Shown: one piece after another, positions 8,195 to 17,643 of the stretch
How positions within the stretch are numbered: the stretch's first letter is position 1
How the letters are laid out: each line of letters starts with the position of its first letter
Source: Mycolicibacterium stellerae
GTDB lineage: Bacteria; Actinomycetota; Actinomycetes; Mycobacteriales; Mycobacteriaceae
Direction of reading: 5' to 3'
DNA: 64,000 nucleotides
Assembly (NCBI RefSeq): GCF_003719305.1
Contig: NZ_RARC01000001.1
Location: 434,001-498,000 of the forward strand
Translations under genes and position numbers: made by a program
The notes under the pieces: generated by a model
The model's input: the letters and a program-made list of their open reading frames with translations, nothing else
Databases searched by the model: none
Told to the model about the DNA's origin: nothing

Positions 8195-9384
8195 GCGCCG
8201 ACCCTGACGCCCGGCCGGAACTTGGGCACTCGCATCATCACCTTGGTGCCCGCGCCTGCCGCGGTCTCGACCACAAGACCGTAGTCATTGCCGAACGCGG
8301 CCCGCAGACGATGGTCGACATTCGTCAGCCCGACGTGGGCCCGCTCGTCGCCCGACCCCGGCTCGGTCAGCACGTCGGCGTGCCCGGCCCGCAGCGTCTC
8401 GGGATCCATCCCGACACCGTCGTCCTCGACGGTGATCGCGCAGTCCGACCCTTCGTCGCGGGCGACGATCTCGATCGAGCCGCCGCTTCGTCCGGCCAGC
8501 CCGTGCCGGACGGCGTTCTCCACCAACGGTTGCAGCATCAGGAACGGCACGACGACGTTGAGCACCTCGGGCGCCACGTCGAGCTTGACCGTCAACGAGT
8601 CCCCGAACCGGGCCCGCTCGAGGCGAAGGTAGCGGTCGATGTTGCCCAGCTCGTCGGCGAGGGTGGTGTACTGCCCGGCGGCGCGGAACGAATACCGCGT
8701 GAAGTCGGCGAAGTCGAGGATCAGTTCGCGGGCCCGGTCCGGATCGGTGCGCACGAACGAGGCGATCGTGTTCAGCGCGTTGTAGATGAAGTGCGGGCTG
8801 ATCTGCGCCCGCAGTGCGATCACCTCGGCACGGTCCAGCCGCGCGCGGGAGGCGTCCAGCTCGGCGAGTTCGATCTGGCTGGCCGCGTAGCGGGCCACCT
8901 CGCCGACCGCGCCGAGCATCCCCGGCGCGGGCGTGTGCGCCGTCACCACGACGAGCACCCCGATCACACCCCCGTCGTCGGCGAGCAGCGGCTGGGCGAT
9001 CACCGCGGGTTGGCGCCCGGTCAGCACCCGGCGGTGGCCGGAGATCGCGTCGTCGACGGCGCGCCCGCACGCGTCGAGGACGTCGCTGGTCCACACCGCG
9101 TCGTCGGGCGGATCGCGGGACAGCAGCCGACCCTCGCCGTCGTACAGCACGACACCGTCGGTTCCGGTGAGCTTGCGCAGGTGCGGCGCCGCCGCGCGCG
9201 CGGACTCCGGCTCCAGGCCCTTGCGCAGCGCGCGCGCCGCAAGCGATGCCGTGTGCAGCGCCTCGTGCACTGCCCGTTCGGTCGGGGTGGCCACCACGCG
9301 GCGGGTGCGCACGACGAAGGCCGCCGCGATCAGGCCCGCGACGGCCAGCACCGCCACGAGGGCGATCAGGTACACGCCGGACAT
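8191..9384 (-). CDS. LytS/YehU-type sensor histidine kinase, single transmembrane segment
   Basis: This 397-aa kinase has one N-terminal membrane anchor (about residues 4-25), a GAF-like input region (60-165), the His_kinase domain with phosphoacceptor His198 in AQISPHFIYNALNT, and a C-terminal HATPase domain (PLVENAVRHG, VEDDGVGMDPETL). It lacks the multi-span 5TM-Lyt domain of LytS and BtsS, so its signal may be cytosolic, through the GAF-like region. The start ATG at 9384 is supported by GAGGTGAG directly before it; the longer frame to 9489 lacks support. It overlaps the response-regulator gene and is divergent from acs across a 144-bp gap. Confidence 0.88.
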   Translation of the reverse strand: MSGVYLIALVAVLAVAGLIAAAFVVRTRRVVATPTERAVHEALHTASLAARALRKGLEPESARAAAPHLRKLTGTDGVVLYDGEGRLLSRDPPDDAVWTSDVLDACGRAVDDAISGHRRVLTGRQPAVIAQPLLADDGGVIGVLVVVTAHTPAPGMLGAVGEVARYAASQIELAELDASRARLDRAEVIALRAQISPHFIYNALNTIASFVRTDPDRARELILDFADFTRYSFRAAGQYTTLADELGNIDRYLRLERARFGDSLTVKLDVAPEVLNVVVPFLMLQPLVENAVRHGLAGRSGGSIEIVARDEGSDCAITVEDDGVGMDPETLRAGHADVLTEPGSGDERAHVGLTNVDHRLRAAFGNDYGLVVETAAGAGTKVMMRVPKFRPGVRVGA

Positions 9385-9514
9385 CTCACCTCTTTTGAAC
9401 CACGGTGCGACCATGGACTCGACCGTTCGGCCGACGGCATTGACCGGTCGGCGCTCGTCATGCGCCGCTCGCAGACTACTGTGACGCACGCCCGTTGATC
9501 AGGCATTTCGTGAC

Positions 9515-9520
9515 TACGCT
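9515..9520 (+). promoter_or_regulatory. Leaderless -10 element for acs
   Basis: TACGCT ends 8 nt before the acs ATG at 9529 and no Shine-Dalgarno is present, which fits a leaderless mRNA. The gap to the divergent kinase gene (9385-9528) must also hold the kinase promoter, which I could not place. Confidence 0.45.
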
Positions 9521-9528
9521 CACAGCGC

Positions 9529-11490
<1,962 letters not shown>

Positions 11491-11560
11491 CGCGGCCGCG
11501 GCGGTGCCCGCGATGGGACCCAGTTCACCGGGTGACGACGCGGACGCCGGTGCGAGGCGC

Positions 11561-11566
11561 TAGCCT
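11561..11566 (+). promoter_or_regulatory. Leaderless -10 within a small hairpin before the proline-rich protein gene
   Basis: TAGCCT ends 8 nt before the ATG at 11575. It overlaps an inverted repeat CGAGGC-GCTA-GCCTCG (11553-11568). No ribosome-binding site is seen, so a leaderless transcript is likely. Confidence 0.45.
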
Positions 11567-11574
11567 CGTGACCC

Positions 11575-12168
11575 ATGACACGACGCAGGAGAATCGCCTC
11601 TGCGGCGATCGCCAGCACGCTCATCGGATTCGGCGCGTTGGGCATGGCCAGCGCGGTTGCCGATCCGGCGCCGCCCCTGATACCGGGCGAGCCCGTTCCG
11701 CCAGGCCAACCGGTGATCGAGCCCGTTCCCGCAGGCGACCCCGTCGGCGGCGACGTGATCGCGGCGCCGCCGCCGGCCGGACCGCCGATGGTGCCGGAGA
11801 TCTCCAATCCCAAGTACGGATCGGGCAATTCCAGCGGTCCGTTGGGATTCCTCAAGGACGCCTGGAACCAGGCCAAGGACCCCTACAACTTCGCCGAAAC
11901 GCCGGAAGGCGAGATGCCGGGCGGCGCCCCGCCGCCACCTGGGGCCGGCCCGGCGCCGCAGCTGCCGCCAGGGTTCAAATCGCTGAACGCCCCGGGATCG
12001 GAAGCACCGCCGACGGCACCGCAGGAGGGTGGTGGGCCGCCGCTGCCCGAGGGCTACTACCCGATCAGCGGGCCGCCGCCGCCCGGCTACTTCGATGCGC
12101 CGCCGCCCGCTGCCGACGCACCGCCGGGGATGGCGCCGATTCCGGTTGTGCCACCGCCGACGCCCTAG
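11575..12168 (+). CDS. Secreted proline-rich protein of unknown function
   Basis: This 197-aa protein has a Sec signal peptide: the Arg-rich start MTRRRRIASA, a hydrophobic core to about residue 28, and a likely cleavage after ASAVA before DPAPP. The mature part is dominated by proline, glycine and alanine, with PPG/PPP runs. The only non-repetitive segment is near residues 85-110 (LGFLKDAWNQAKDPYNFAE). It resembles mycobacterial cell-wall or secreted proline-rich proteins, but I do not recognise a named family. It follows acs by 84 bp but has its own leaderless promoter. Confidence 0.8.
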   Translation: MTRRRRIASAAIASTLIGFGALGMASAVADPAPPLIPGEPVPPGQPVIEPVPAGDPVGGDVIAAPPPAGPPMVPEISNPKYGSGNSSGPLGFLKDAWNQAKDPYNFAETPEGEMPGGAPPPPGAGPAPQLPPGFKSLNAPGSEAPPTAPQEGGGPPLPEGYYPISGPPPPGYFDAPPPAADAPPGMAPIPVVPPPTP

Positions 12169-12183
12169 GCCTTAATCCCGGTT

Positions 12184-12222
12184 AGCTGCGCGCCCGGCCC
12201 TATGAGGTCGGGCCTCACAGCT
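12184..12222 (+). terminator. Weak nested hairpin after the proline-rich protein gene
   Basis: AGCTG/CAGCT (12184-12188 and 12218-12222) encloses GGCCC/GGGCC (12196-12200 and 12210-12214). It starts 16 bp after the stop at 12168. There is no T-tract, so the call is tentative. Confidence 0.3.
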
Positions 12223-12274
12223 GCGAGCAATTCGGTCGTGGCGCACTGCGCGCACGGCAACGCATCATCGGCTG

Positions 12275-13414
12275 ATGCACGCGAATTGGGCCCACGTCGG
12301 TAGGGGCGCCGCAGCGCTGGGGGCGGCCATGGGTATCGGGCGGTTCGCATACACACCGATCCTTCCGCTGATGACCGCGCAGGCGGCGGTCACCCCGCAG
12401 TTGGCTGGAAATCTGGCGACCGCCAACTATGTCGGATACCTCGCGGGTGCATTGGCGGGCACCGCGTCGCACCGGCTGACTCGGTCGGCGATGGCGTTGC
12501 GGGCTTCGTTGGTCGTCTTGGTTGCGACGCTGGCCGCAATGCCGTTCGCACCCAACGCGGTTGGCTGGCTGGGCCTGCGGGCCGTTGCGGGTTTCACCAG
12601 CGCGGTGGTGTTCGTGATCGCCGTCAACTCGATGCTCGACCACCTCGGCGATCACGCGCCGCACCTGCCGGGCTGGGGTTTCGGCGGCGTCGGTGTCGGC
12701 ATCGCCCTGTCCGCTGTGCTCGTGCTCGCCATGCCGACAGCGGGATGGCAGTCGGCATGGTGGCTCGCCGCGGTATCCGCCGCGGTGCTCACCGCGTGCG
12801 CGTGGTCCGTGGGCGGAAACGAAAGTGCGGCAATAGATTCCACAGCGGCGACTGCGCCGCGCGAGCAGCGCGGGCGTTTTGACCGCCGGTTCGCGGTGCT
12901 GTTCGTGAGCTACACCCTCGAAGGTTTCGGGTACATCGTCGCCGGCACGTTCCTGGTGGCGGCCATCAAACAGACCTCGTCGGGCTGGCTCGGCGACGGC
13001 GCCTGGCTGTTGGTCGGACTCGCCGCTGCCCCGTCGGCAGCACTGTGGGCCGCCCTCGGTGCTCGGTGCTCGCATCCGAAGCTGCTGGTGGTCGCGCTGA
13101 CGCTGCAGGCGATCGGGATCGCATTGCCTGCCGTTGCGGGTGGCGCGACGGCCGCACTCGTCGGTGCGGTGCTTTTCGGAGGAACGTTCATCGGGGTGAG
13201 CACGATGACGCTGGCCGCGGGACGGCTGTTGAAGTTTCCCGGTGCGGTCGCCCTGCTGACAGCGGGCTACTCTGCGGGCCAGATCATCGGGCCCGTCGCG
13301 GTGGGGCCTCTGCTGCACCACGGCTTCGGTTACGCACTGTTGGCTGCCGCGCTGACCGTCGTCGCCGCTGCGGTCGCCGCAGCGCTGCTGCGCATTCCTC
13401 AGCCGGCGCGGTGA
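12275..13414 (+). CDS. MFS transporter, YbfB/YjiJ family
   Basis: This 379-aa polytopic protein has about 12 membrane segments. The N-terminal AMGIGRFAYTPILPLMTAQ stretch is the signature I associate with the YbfB/YjiJ family of MFS permeases, many of which are annotated as efflux or uncharacterised carriers. A second half begins near residue 205 (RFDRRFAVLFVSYTLEGFGY). Its end overlaps the convergent LysR gene by 16 bp. It may be functionally linked to the LysR regulator, but the gene layout (convergent) does not show control. Confidence 0.85.
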   Translation: MHANWAHVGRGAAALGAAMGIGRFAYTPILPLMTAQAAVTPQLAGNLATANYVGYLAGALAGTASHRLTRSAMALRASLVVLVATLAAMPFAPNAVGWLGLRAVAGFTSAVVFVIAVNSMLDHLGDHAPHLPGWGFGGVGVGIALSAVLVLAMPTAGWQSAWWLAAVSAAVLTACAWSVGGNESAAIDSTAATAPREQRGRFDRRFAVLFVSYTLEGFGYIVAGTFLVAAIKQTSSGWLGDGAWLLVGLAAAPSAALWAALGARCSHPKLLVVALTLQAIGIALPAVAGGATAALVGAVLFGGTFIGVSTMTLAAGRLLKFPGAVALLTAGYSAGQIIGPVAVGPLLHHGFGYALLAAALTVVAAAVAAALLRIPQPAR

Positions 13415-14316
13415 GGATCACCGGCGGGCAACCATGTTGACTCGCCGTCGAGGGACAGGTCGCCGACGTCGGCGGTGAAGGCCTCGATCACGGCCAGTAC
13501 GGCCGGATTCGTCTCGCCGCGACGCCAGACCAGCGACCACGTCCACAGAGGTGTCGGCGCCACCACAGGGCGGCGAACCAGGTCGCCGGGTTCGGGGCCG
13601 TCCTGTGCCTTCGGGTTGTTGAGCACCGGCCTACGCAGCCGCCGCACATGCTCGAAGAACGGTTGACCTGTCAAGCCGCCGTCGTCGACCGTCAGTGTCC
13701 GCGCCCCGGTGCCGGCGGCGAACTGCGCGCCGTAGGAATTCCAGGACGACCATGTCGACTCATCGACGTCCAGCAGCACCACTGTGTCGTTTGCCGCGAC
13801 CGGCGACGAATCGGAGCCGACGTCGACAGCGTAGAGCCGATCCACTCCGACGAGATGCGCCGCCAGAGATAGGGATTCGAGATCGGCGTCTTGCACCCAG
13901 CAGATCGCGAGATCGAGGCTGCCGTCGGCGACCCTGGCGGCCTGTGTGTGCGACGGCAACACCCAGGTGTCGACACGCAGCCGTGCCACCCCGGCGGCCC
14001 GCTCCGCCCAGTCGGCGGGGCACCACTTCACGTAGCCGATACGGACCGGTGCTGACGTCGCCAACCCCGCGGCCTGCCTTCGCAACTCGTCGGCCTGCTC
14101 AACAAGCGCGCGAACGTGCGGTAGCAGCGCCGCACCGCCTGCGGTCAAGGTCACCGAGCGGCGATCGCGATCGAACAGGCTCACCTTCAGGTCGCGTTCG
14201 AGTGCCTTGATCTGTTGGGAAAGCGACGGGCCTGCGATGTGCAGCCGATCGGCGGCACGCCCGAAGTTCAGCTCCTCGGCGACGGCGAGGAAGTAGCGCA
14301 GCTGACGCAGCTCCAC
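13399..14316 (-). CDS. LysR-family transcriptional regulator
   Basis: This 305-aa protein has an N-terminal winged helix-turn-helix (VELRQLRYFLAVAEELNFGR, HIAGPSLSQQIKALERDL) and a C-terminal substrate-binding domain (about residues 88-300). The start is GTG at 14316, where the conserved LysR N-terminus begins; the frame extends to 14421 but those residues are unlike LysR. It is divergent from the SDR gene at 14444 across 127 bp, the classical arrangement for LysR control of a divergent target, so the SDR/SnoaL pair is its probable target. The ligand is unknown. Confidence 0.88.
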   Translation of the reverse strand: MELRQLRYFLAVAEELNFGRAADRLHIAGPSLSQQIKALERDLKVSLFDRDRRSVTLTAGGAALLPHVRALVEQADELRRQAAGLATSAPVRIGYVKWCPADWAERAAGVARLRVDTWVLPSHTQAARVADGSLDLAICWVQDADLESLSLAAHLVGVDRLYAVDVGSDSSPVAANDTVVLLDVDESTWSSWNSYGAQFAAGTGARTLTVDDGGLTGQPFFEHVRRLRRPVLNNPKAQDGPEPGDLVRRPVVAPTPLWTWSLVWRRGETNPAVLAVIEAFTADVGDLSLDGESTWLPAGDPHRAG

Positions 14317-14443
14317 GCCGCAAGCGTAGAGCAGCGGGAGGTTCGGCCTATCACCTGAGAGCAAACCGATCACACCGGCGCGCCATCGATTCCGGCTGGC
14401 CCGCGTTGAGCAGGACACCACACACGCACATTAGGAGCCGGAC

Positions 14444-15157
14444 ATGAACAACTCACAGCGCGTCGCCATCATCACCGGAGCCTCACAGGGCATCGGCGAA
14501 GGGCTGGTCTCCGCATACCGCAAGCTCGGATACGCCGTCGTCGCCAACTCGCGCACGATCGCCGAAAGCGACGATCCGATGGTCCTGACGGTGGCCGGTG
14601 ACATTGGTCAGCCCGGGGTCGGCCAACGGATCGTCGATGCCGCGCTGAAGCGGTTCGGTCGGGTCGACACGGTGATCAACAATGCGGGAATCTTCGTCGC
14701 CAAACCCTTCACCGACTACACCGACGACGACTACGACGCCGTCACCGGTGTGAACCTGCGCGGCTTCTTCGAGGTCTCCCGCGCCGCGGTGCGCGCCATG
14801 CTGGCGCACGGCGAAGGCGGGCACGTGGTCAACGTCTCGACCAGCCTCGTCGACCATGCGAACTCGCGGGTGCCGTCGGCGTTGGCTTCGCTGACCAAGG
14901 GCGGACTGAATGCGGTGACCAAAGAGCTGGCGATCGAGTTCGCCGACCGTGGCATCCGAGCCAACGCCGTCGCGCTCGGCATCATCGCCACCCCGATGCA
15001 TGACCCGGCGTCCTACGATGCTCTCGCGGAGATGCATCCGATGGGGCGGCTGGGTGAGGTCGGCGACGTCGTCGACGCCGTCGTCTATCTGGAGAACGCA
15101 CCGTTCGTCACCGGCGAGATACTGCACGTGGATGGTGGTCAGAGTGCGGGACACTGA
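14444..15157 (+). CDS. Short-chain dehydrogenase/reductase lacking the catalytic tyrosine
   Basis: This 237-aa SDR has the cofactor motif TGASQGIG (residues 11-18), the structural NNAG (79-82) and a C-terminal VDGG. The YxxxK motif is altered: Lys152 is present (SLTKGG) but residue 148, where Tyr belongs, is Ala. A subgroup of SDRs with this ALASLTKGGLN pattern exists, so it is probably a stable variant and not a sequencing error. Its activity may be reduced or use another acid. An AGGAG-like site (TTAGGAGCCGGAC) precedes the ATG. It overlaps the SnoaL-like gene, indicating an operon. Confidence 0.85.
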   Translation: MNNSQRVAIITGASQGIGEGLVSAYRKLGYAVVANSRTIAESDDPMVLTVAGDIGQPGVGQRIVDAALKRFGRVDTVINNAGIFVAKPFTDYTDDDYDAVTGVNLRGFFEVSRAAVRAMLAHGEGGHVVNVSTSLVDHANSRVPSALASLTKGGLNAVTKELAIEFADRGIRANAVALGIIATPMHDPASYDALAEMHPMGRLGEVGDVVDAVVYLENAPFVTGEILHVDGGQSAGH

Positions 15158-15503
15158 GATACTGCGCGAGGTCCTCGACCGGTGGAAGGCCGGGATCGAC
15201 GCGGGAGCCCCGCAGCGAATCGCCGAGGTATTCACCGAGAACGCCATCTTCCAGGGCCTGCACCCATACAGCGTCGGCCGCCAGGGCGTTGTCGACTATT
15301 ACTCGGCTCAGCCACCCGGCATGACGGTCACCTACCGGCTGCTCGAAACACGCAGACCGGCAGACGATTTGGTGCTCGGCTACGCCAGCGTCGACTTCGC
15401 ATTTCCCGATCGGCCCACAGTCGACGTCTACCTGGGCGTGCTCCTCGAACGCGGTGACGATGGCTGGCGTATCGGCCACTACCAGGTGTCGCGCCTCGGC
15501 TAG
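15132..15503 (+). CDS. SnoaL-like / nuclear-transport-factor-2-fold protein
   Basis: This 123-aa alpha+beta protein has the feel of the SnoaL/NTF2-like fold: an N-terminal helix ILREVLDRWKAGIDAGAPQRIAEVF, TENAIFQGL, and C-terminal beta strands ending in GDDGWRIGHYQVSRL. Members are polyketide cyclases, ketosteroid isomerases or non-enzymatic pockets; nothing identifies the substrate here. The likely start is ATG 15132, overlapping the SDR gene by 26 bp (GTG 15144 is an alternative). Its stop shares bases with the convergent LLM oxidoreductase stop. Confidence 0.75.
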   Translation: MVVRVRDTEILREVLDRWKAGIDAGAPQRIAEVFTENAIFQGLHPYSVGRQGVVDYYSAQPPGMTVTYRLLETRRPADDLVLGYASVDFAFPDRPTVDVYLGVLLERGDDGWRIGHYQVSRLG

Positions 15504-16489
15504 CTCAGCTCCGGGATGACCTTCTGCTCGAACAGCTCGATGCCGCTGCGGTCATATGCTGCCTCGGGGAAGTAGAGGATCGCGTACTCGCAGCCGAGAT
15601 CGCGCATGCGCTTCAACTTCTCGACGACCTGCTCGGGGGTACCGGAGGCGGAGTCCGGTGACTTGATCATGTTGAGCATGTTGTCGACCGCCTGCTCGTT
15701 CGCGACGCCGACTTGCTTGTCGCGAATCCGGGCGATGCGGTCCTCCACGTCTGCCTCGGATTCGCCGATGACGGCGTTGAAGTTCGACGAGCGCACGATC
15801 GCGTCGTAGTCGGTGCCGACGTCGCGGCAGTGATCGGCCAGCACCTGCGACTTGTGGGCGAAGACGTCGGGCTCGGAGCTGAAGTTCGTGTACCGCGCGT
15901 AGCGCGCCGCGATCTTCAACGTCACCTTCTCGCCGCCGCCCGCTATCCACAGCGGAGGACCACCGTCCTGCAACGGCTTAGGCGCGACGATGGCGCCGTC
16001 GACGTCATAGTGCTTGCCACCGAATGTGACTCGTCCGTCGCGCCAGGCATCGCGCATGATCTGGACACCTTCGTCGAGCCGGGCCAGCCGCACACCCGCC
16101 GAAGGGAACCCGTACCCGTAGGCCTTCCACTCGTGCTCATACCATCCGCCGCCGATACCCATCTGGACCCGGCCGCCCGAGATGATGTCGGCGGTGGCGG
16201 CCACCTTCGCCAGGTAAGCCGGGTTGCGATAGCTCATCGCCGTACACATCTGGCCGAGCTTGATGCGCGACGTGGTGGCGGCATAGGCAGACATCAGCGA
16301 CCACGCCTCGTGGGTCGCCTCATCGGTGGGCATCGGCACGGTGTGGAAGTGGTCGTACACCCACAGCGAGTCCCATGCGCCGTTGTCGGCGTAGGTGGCC
16401 AGCTCACGCATCACCGGCCAGTGGTTTTCGGTGGGAATGTCGACGAGGTCGAGTCGCCAACCCTGCGGGATGAAGAGTCCAAAGCGCAT
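15500..16489 (-). CDS. LLM-class F420-dependent oxidoreductase
   Basis: This 329-aa TIM-barrel luciferase-like monooxygenase family protein starts MRFGLFIPQGWRLDL, with WDSLWVYDHFHTVP near residue 45, MGIGGGWYEHEWKAYG near 125 and PLWIAGGGEKVTLKIAARYA near 185. These features fit the F420-dependent LLM group abundant in mycobacteria. The start ATG 16489 is supported by a TAGAGT -10 eight nt upstream (leaderless); the longer frame to 16699 is not. It is divergent from the FDOR gene at 16620, which also belongs to an F420-linked family. The substrate is unknown. Confidence 0.87.
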   Translation of the reverse strand: MRFGLFIPQGWRLDLVDIPTENHWPVMRELATYADNGAWDSLWVYDHFHTVPMPTDEATHEAWSLMSAYAATTSRIKLGQMCTAMSYRNPAYLAKVAATADIISGGRVQMGIGGGWYEHEWKAYGYGFPSAGVRLARLDEGVQIMRDAWRDGRVTFGGKHYDVDGAIVAPKPLQDGGPPLWIAGGGEKVTLKIAARYARYTNFSSEPDVFAHKSQVLADHCRDVGTDYDAIVRSSNFNAVIGESEADVEDRIARIRDKQVGVANEQAVDNMLNMIKSPDSASGTPEQVVEKLKRMRDLGCEYAILYFPEAAYDRSGIELFEQKVIPELS

Positions 16490-16497
16490 GGCTCTCG

Positions 16498-16503
16498 ACT
16501 CTA
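16498..16503 (-). promoter_or_regulatory. Leaderless -10 for the LLM oxidoreductase gene
   Basis: Reading on the minus strand, TAGAGT ends 8 nt before the ATG at 16489. No ribosome-binding sequence is seen in between. Confidence 0.4.
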
Positions 16504-16606
16504 TGCCCCCGACCTGACGGCCAGTTCTGCACCATGGCTGTCCTCGCCGCGGGAATCGCAACCCGGGTGCAGAAGTCGGCGCGGGTGCGTTGTCCGGGCG
16601 CGCGGC

Positions 16607-16612
16607 TAGCCT
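16607..16612 (+). promoter_or_regulatory. Leaderless -10 for the FDOR/PPOX gene
   Basis: TAGCCT ends 7 nt before the ATG at 16620 and no Shine-Dalgarno is present. Confidence 0.45.
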
Positions 16613-16619
16613 GGGCACC

Positions 16620-17045
16620 ATGGCCCTATCCAAGGAAGAACGCGAACAGTTTCTGGCCGAACCACACGTTGCGGCGCTCTCGGTGAGCGCGGGTGACATG
16701 CGCGGACCACTGACGGTGCCGATCTGGTACCAGTACAGCCCCGGCGGCGAGCCGTGGATTCACACCGGCGCCGGTTCCCGCAAGCACCGGCTCATCGAGA
16801 CCCAGGGCGAGTTCACGCTGATGGTCGACCGCGTCGAGCCCACCGTGCGCTACGTCGCCGTCGACGGACCCGTCAGCCGGATCGAGCCGGCAACCGACGA
16901 TCAACTGGTTGAGATGGTCAAGCGCTACCTGCCGCCGGAAGCCGTCGACGGCTACCTGGAGTTCGCGCGCCGTGAACATGGCGAGGGCGTCGCCATCTAC
17001 ATGAAGCCCCAGCACTGGAACTCCTCGGACCTGGGCTCGATCTGA
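16620..17045 (+). CDS. PPOX/FDOR split-barrel flavin or F420 oxidoreductase
   Basis: This 141-aa split beta-barrel protein of the pyridoxamine-phosphate-oxidase-like superfamily begins MALSKEEREQFLAEPHVAAL, continues with GPLTVPIWYQYSPGGEPWIHTG and SRKHRLIE, and ends in KPQHWNSSDLG. In mycobacteria such proteins are mostly F420-dependent (FDOR-B) or FMN-dependent reductases. The start ATG 16620 has a leaderless -10. The stop is one base from the GTG start of the downstream methyltransferase, so the two are co-transcribed. Confidence 0.82.
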   Translation: MALSKEEREQFLAEPHVAALSVSAGDMRGPLTVPIWYQYSPGGEPWIHTGAGSRKHRLIETQGEFTLMVDRVEPTVRYVAVDGPVSRIEPATDDQLVEMVKRYLPPEAVDGYLEFARREHGEGVAIYMKPQHWNSSDLGSI

Positions 17046-17046
17046 C

Positions 17047-17643
17047 GTGGGGTCTCGGCAGTTCCTGTTCCGAACCCTCTACCGACTCGGGTTCACTCCG
17101 TGGGACGGCCATCCTCTGCCGACGAGCCTGACGAACCTGATCGAGGGTGACCAGCCCCTGCCCCCGGGGAAGGCCTTGGACATCGGTTGCGGCACCGGCG
17201 ACAACTCGATCTATCTGGCCGGGCACGGCTGGCAGGTCACCGGCGTGGACTACGTGGCGCGAGCGGTCGAGCGGGCGCGGGCGAAAGCGGCGGCCAACGG
17301 CATCGACATCCGGTTTGAGCAGGCCGACGTCACCCGCCTCTGCGAGGAGGGCATCGGATCGGGCTTCGACCTGATCGTCGACAACGGCTGTCTGCACGGC
17401 ATGAACGACGAAGACCGACACGACTACGTGCGCGAGGTGACGGCGGCCGCCGCGCCCGACGCGCGGCTGCTGCTCGTCGAGTTCATCCCCGGAAGTTCCT
17501 TCGGCGTAGCCGGCATCGAACCCTCCGAGGTGGCACAGCGGTTCGAACCCGCATGGACACTGCTGGCATCCAACGCAGAGCCGGCGATGAAGCGCAAGGG
17601 CAAGGACTCCGGCCGGTACTACCTGTTTGCGCGCGCTTCGTAG
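17047..17643 (+). CDS. Class I SAM-dependent methyltransferase
   Basis: This 198-aa Rossmann-fold methyltransferase has motif I ALDIGCGTGDNSIYLAGHG (about residues 43-61), motif II VTGVDYVARAVERAR and a DLIVDNGCLHGM motif near 115. The Asn/Cys-rich DNGCLHG resembles thiopurine-type or small-molecule methyltransferases. The start is GTG 17047, one base after the preceding stop. Its 3' end overlaps the convergent acyl-CoA ligase gene by 25 bp. The substrate is unknown. Confidence 0.83.
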   Translation: MGSRQFLFRTLYRLGFTPWDGHPLPTSLTNLIEGDQPLPPGKALDIGCGTGDNSIYLAGHGWQVTGVDYVARAVERARAKAAANGIDIRFEQADVTRLCEEGIGSGFDLIVDNGCLHGMNDEDRHDYVREVTAAAAPDARLLLVEFIPGSSFGVAGIEPSEVAQRFEPAWTLLASNAEPAMKRKGKDSGRYYLFARAS

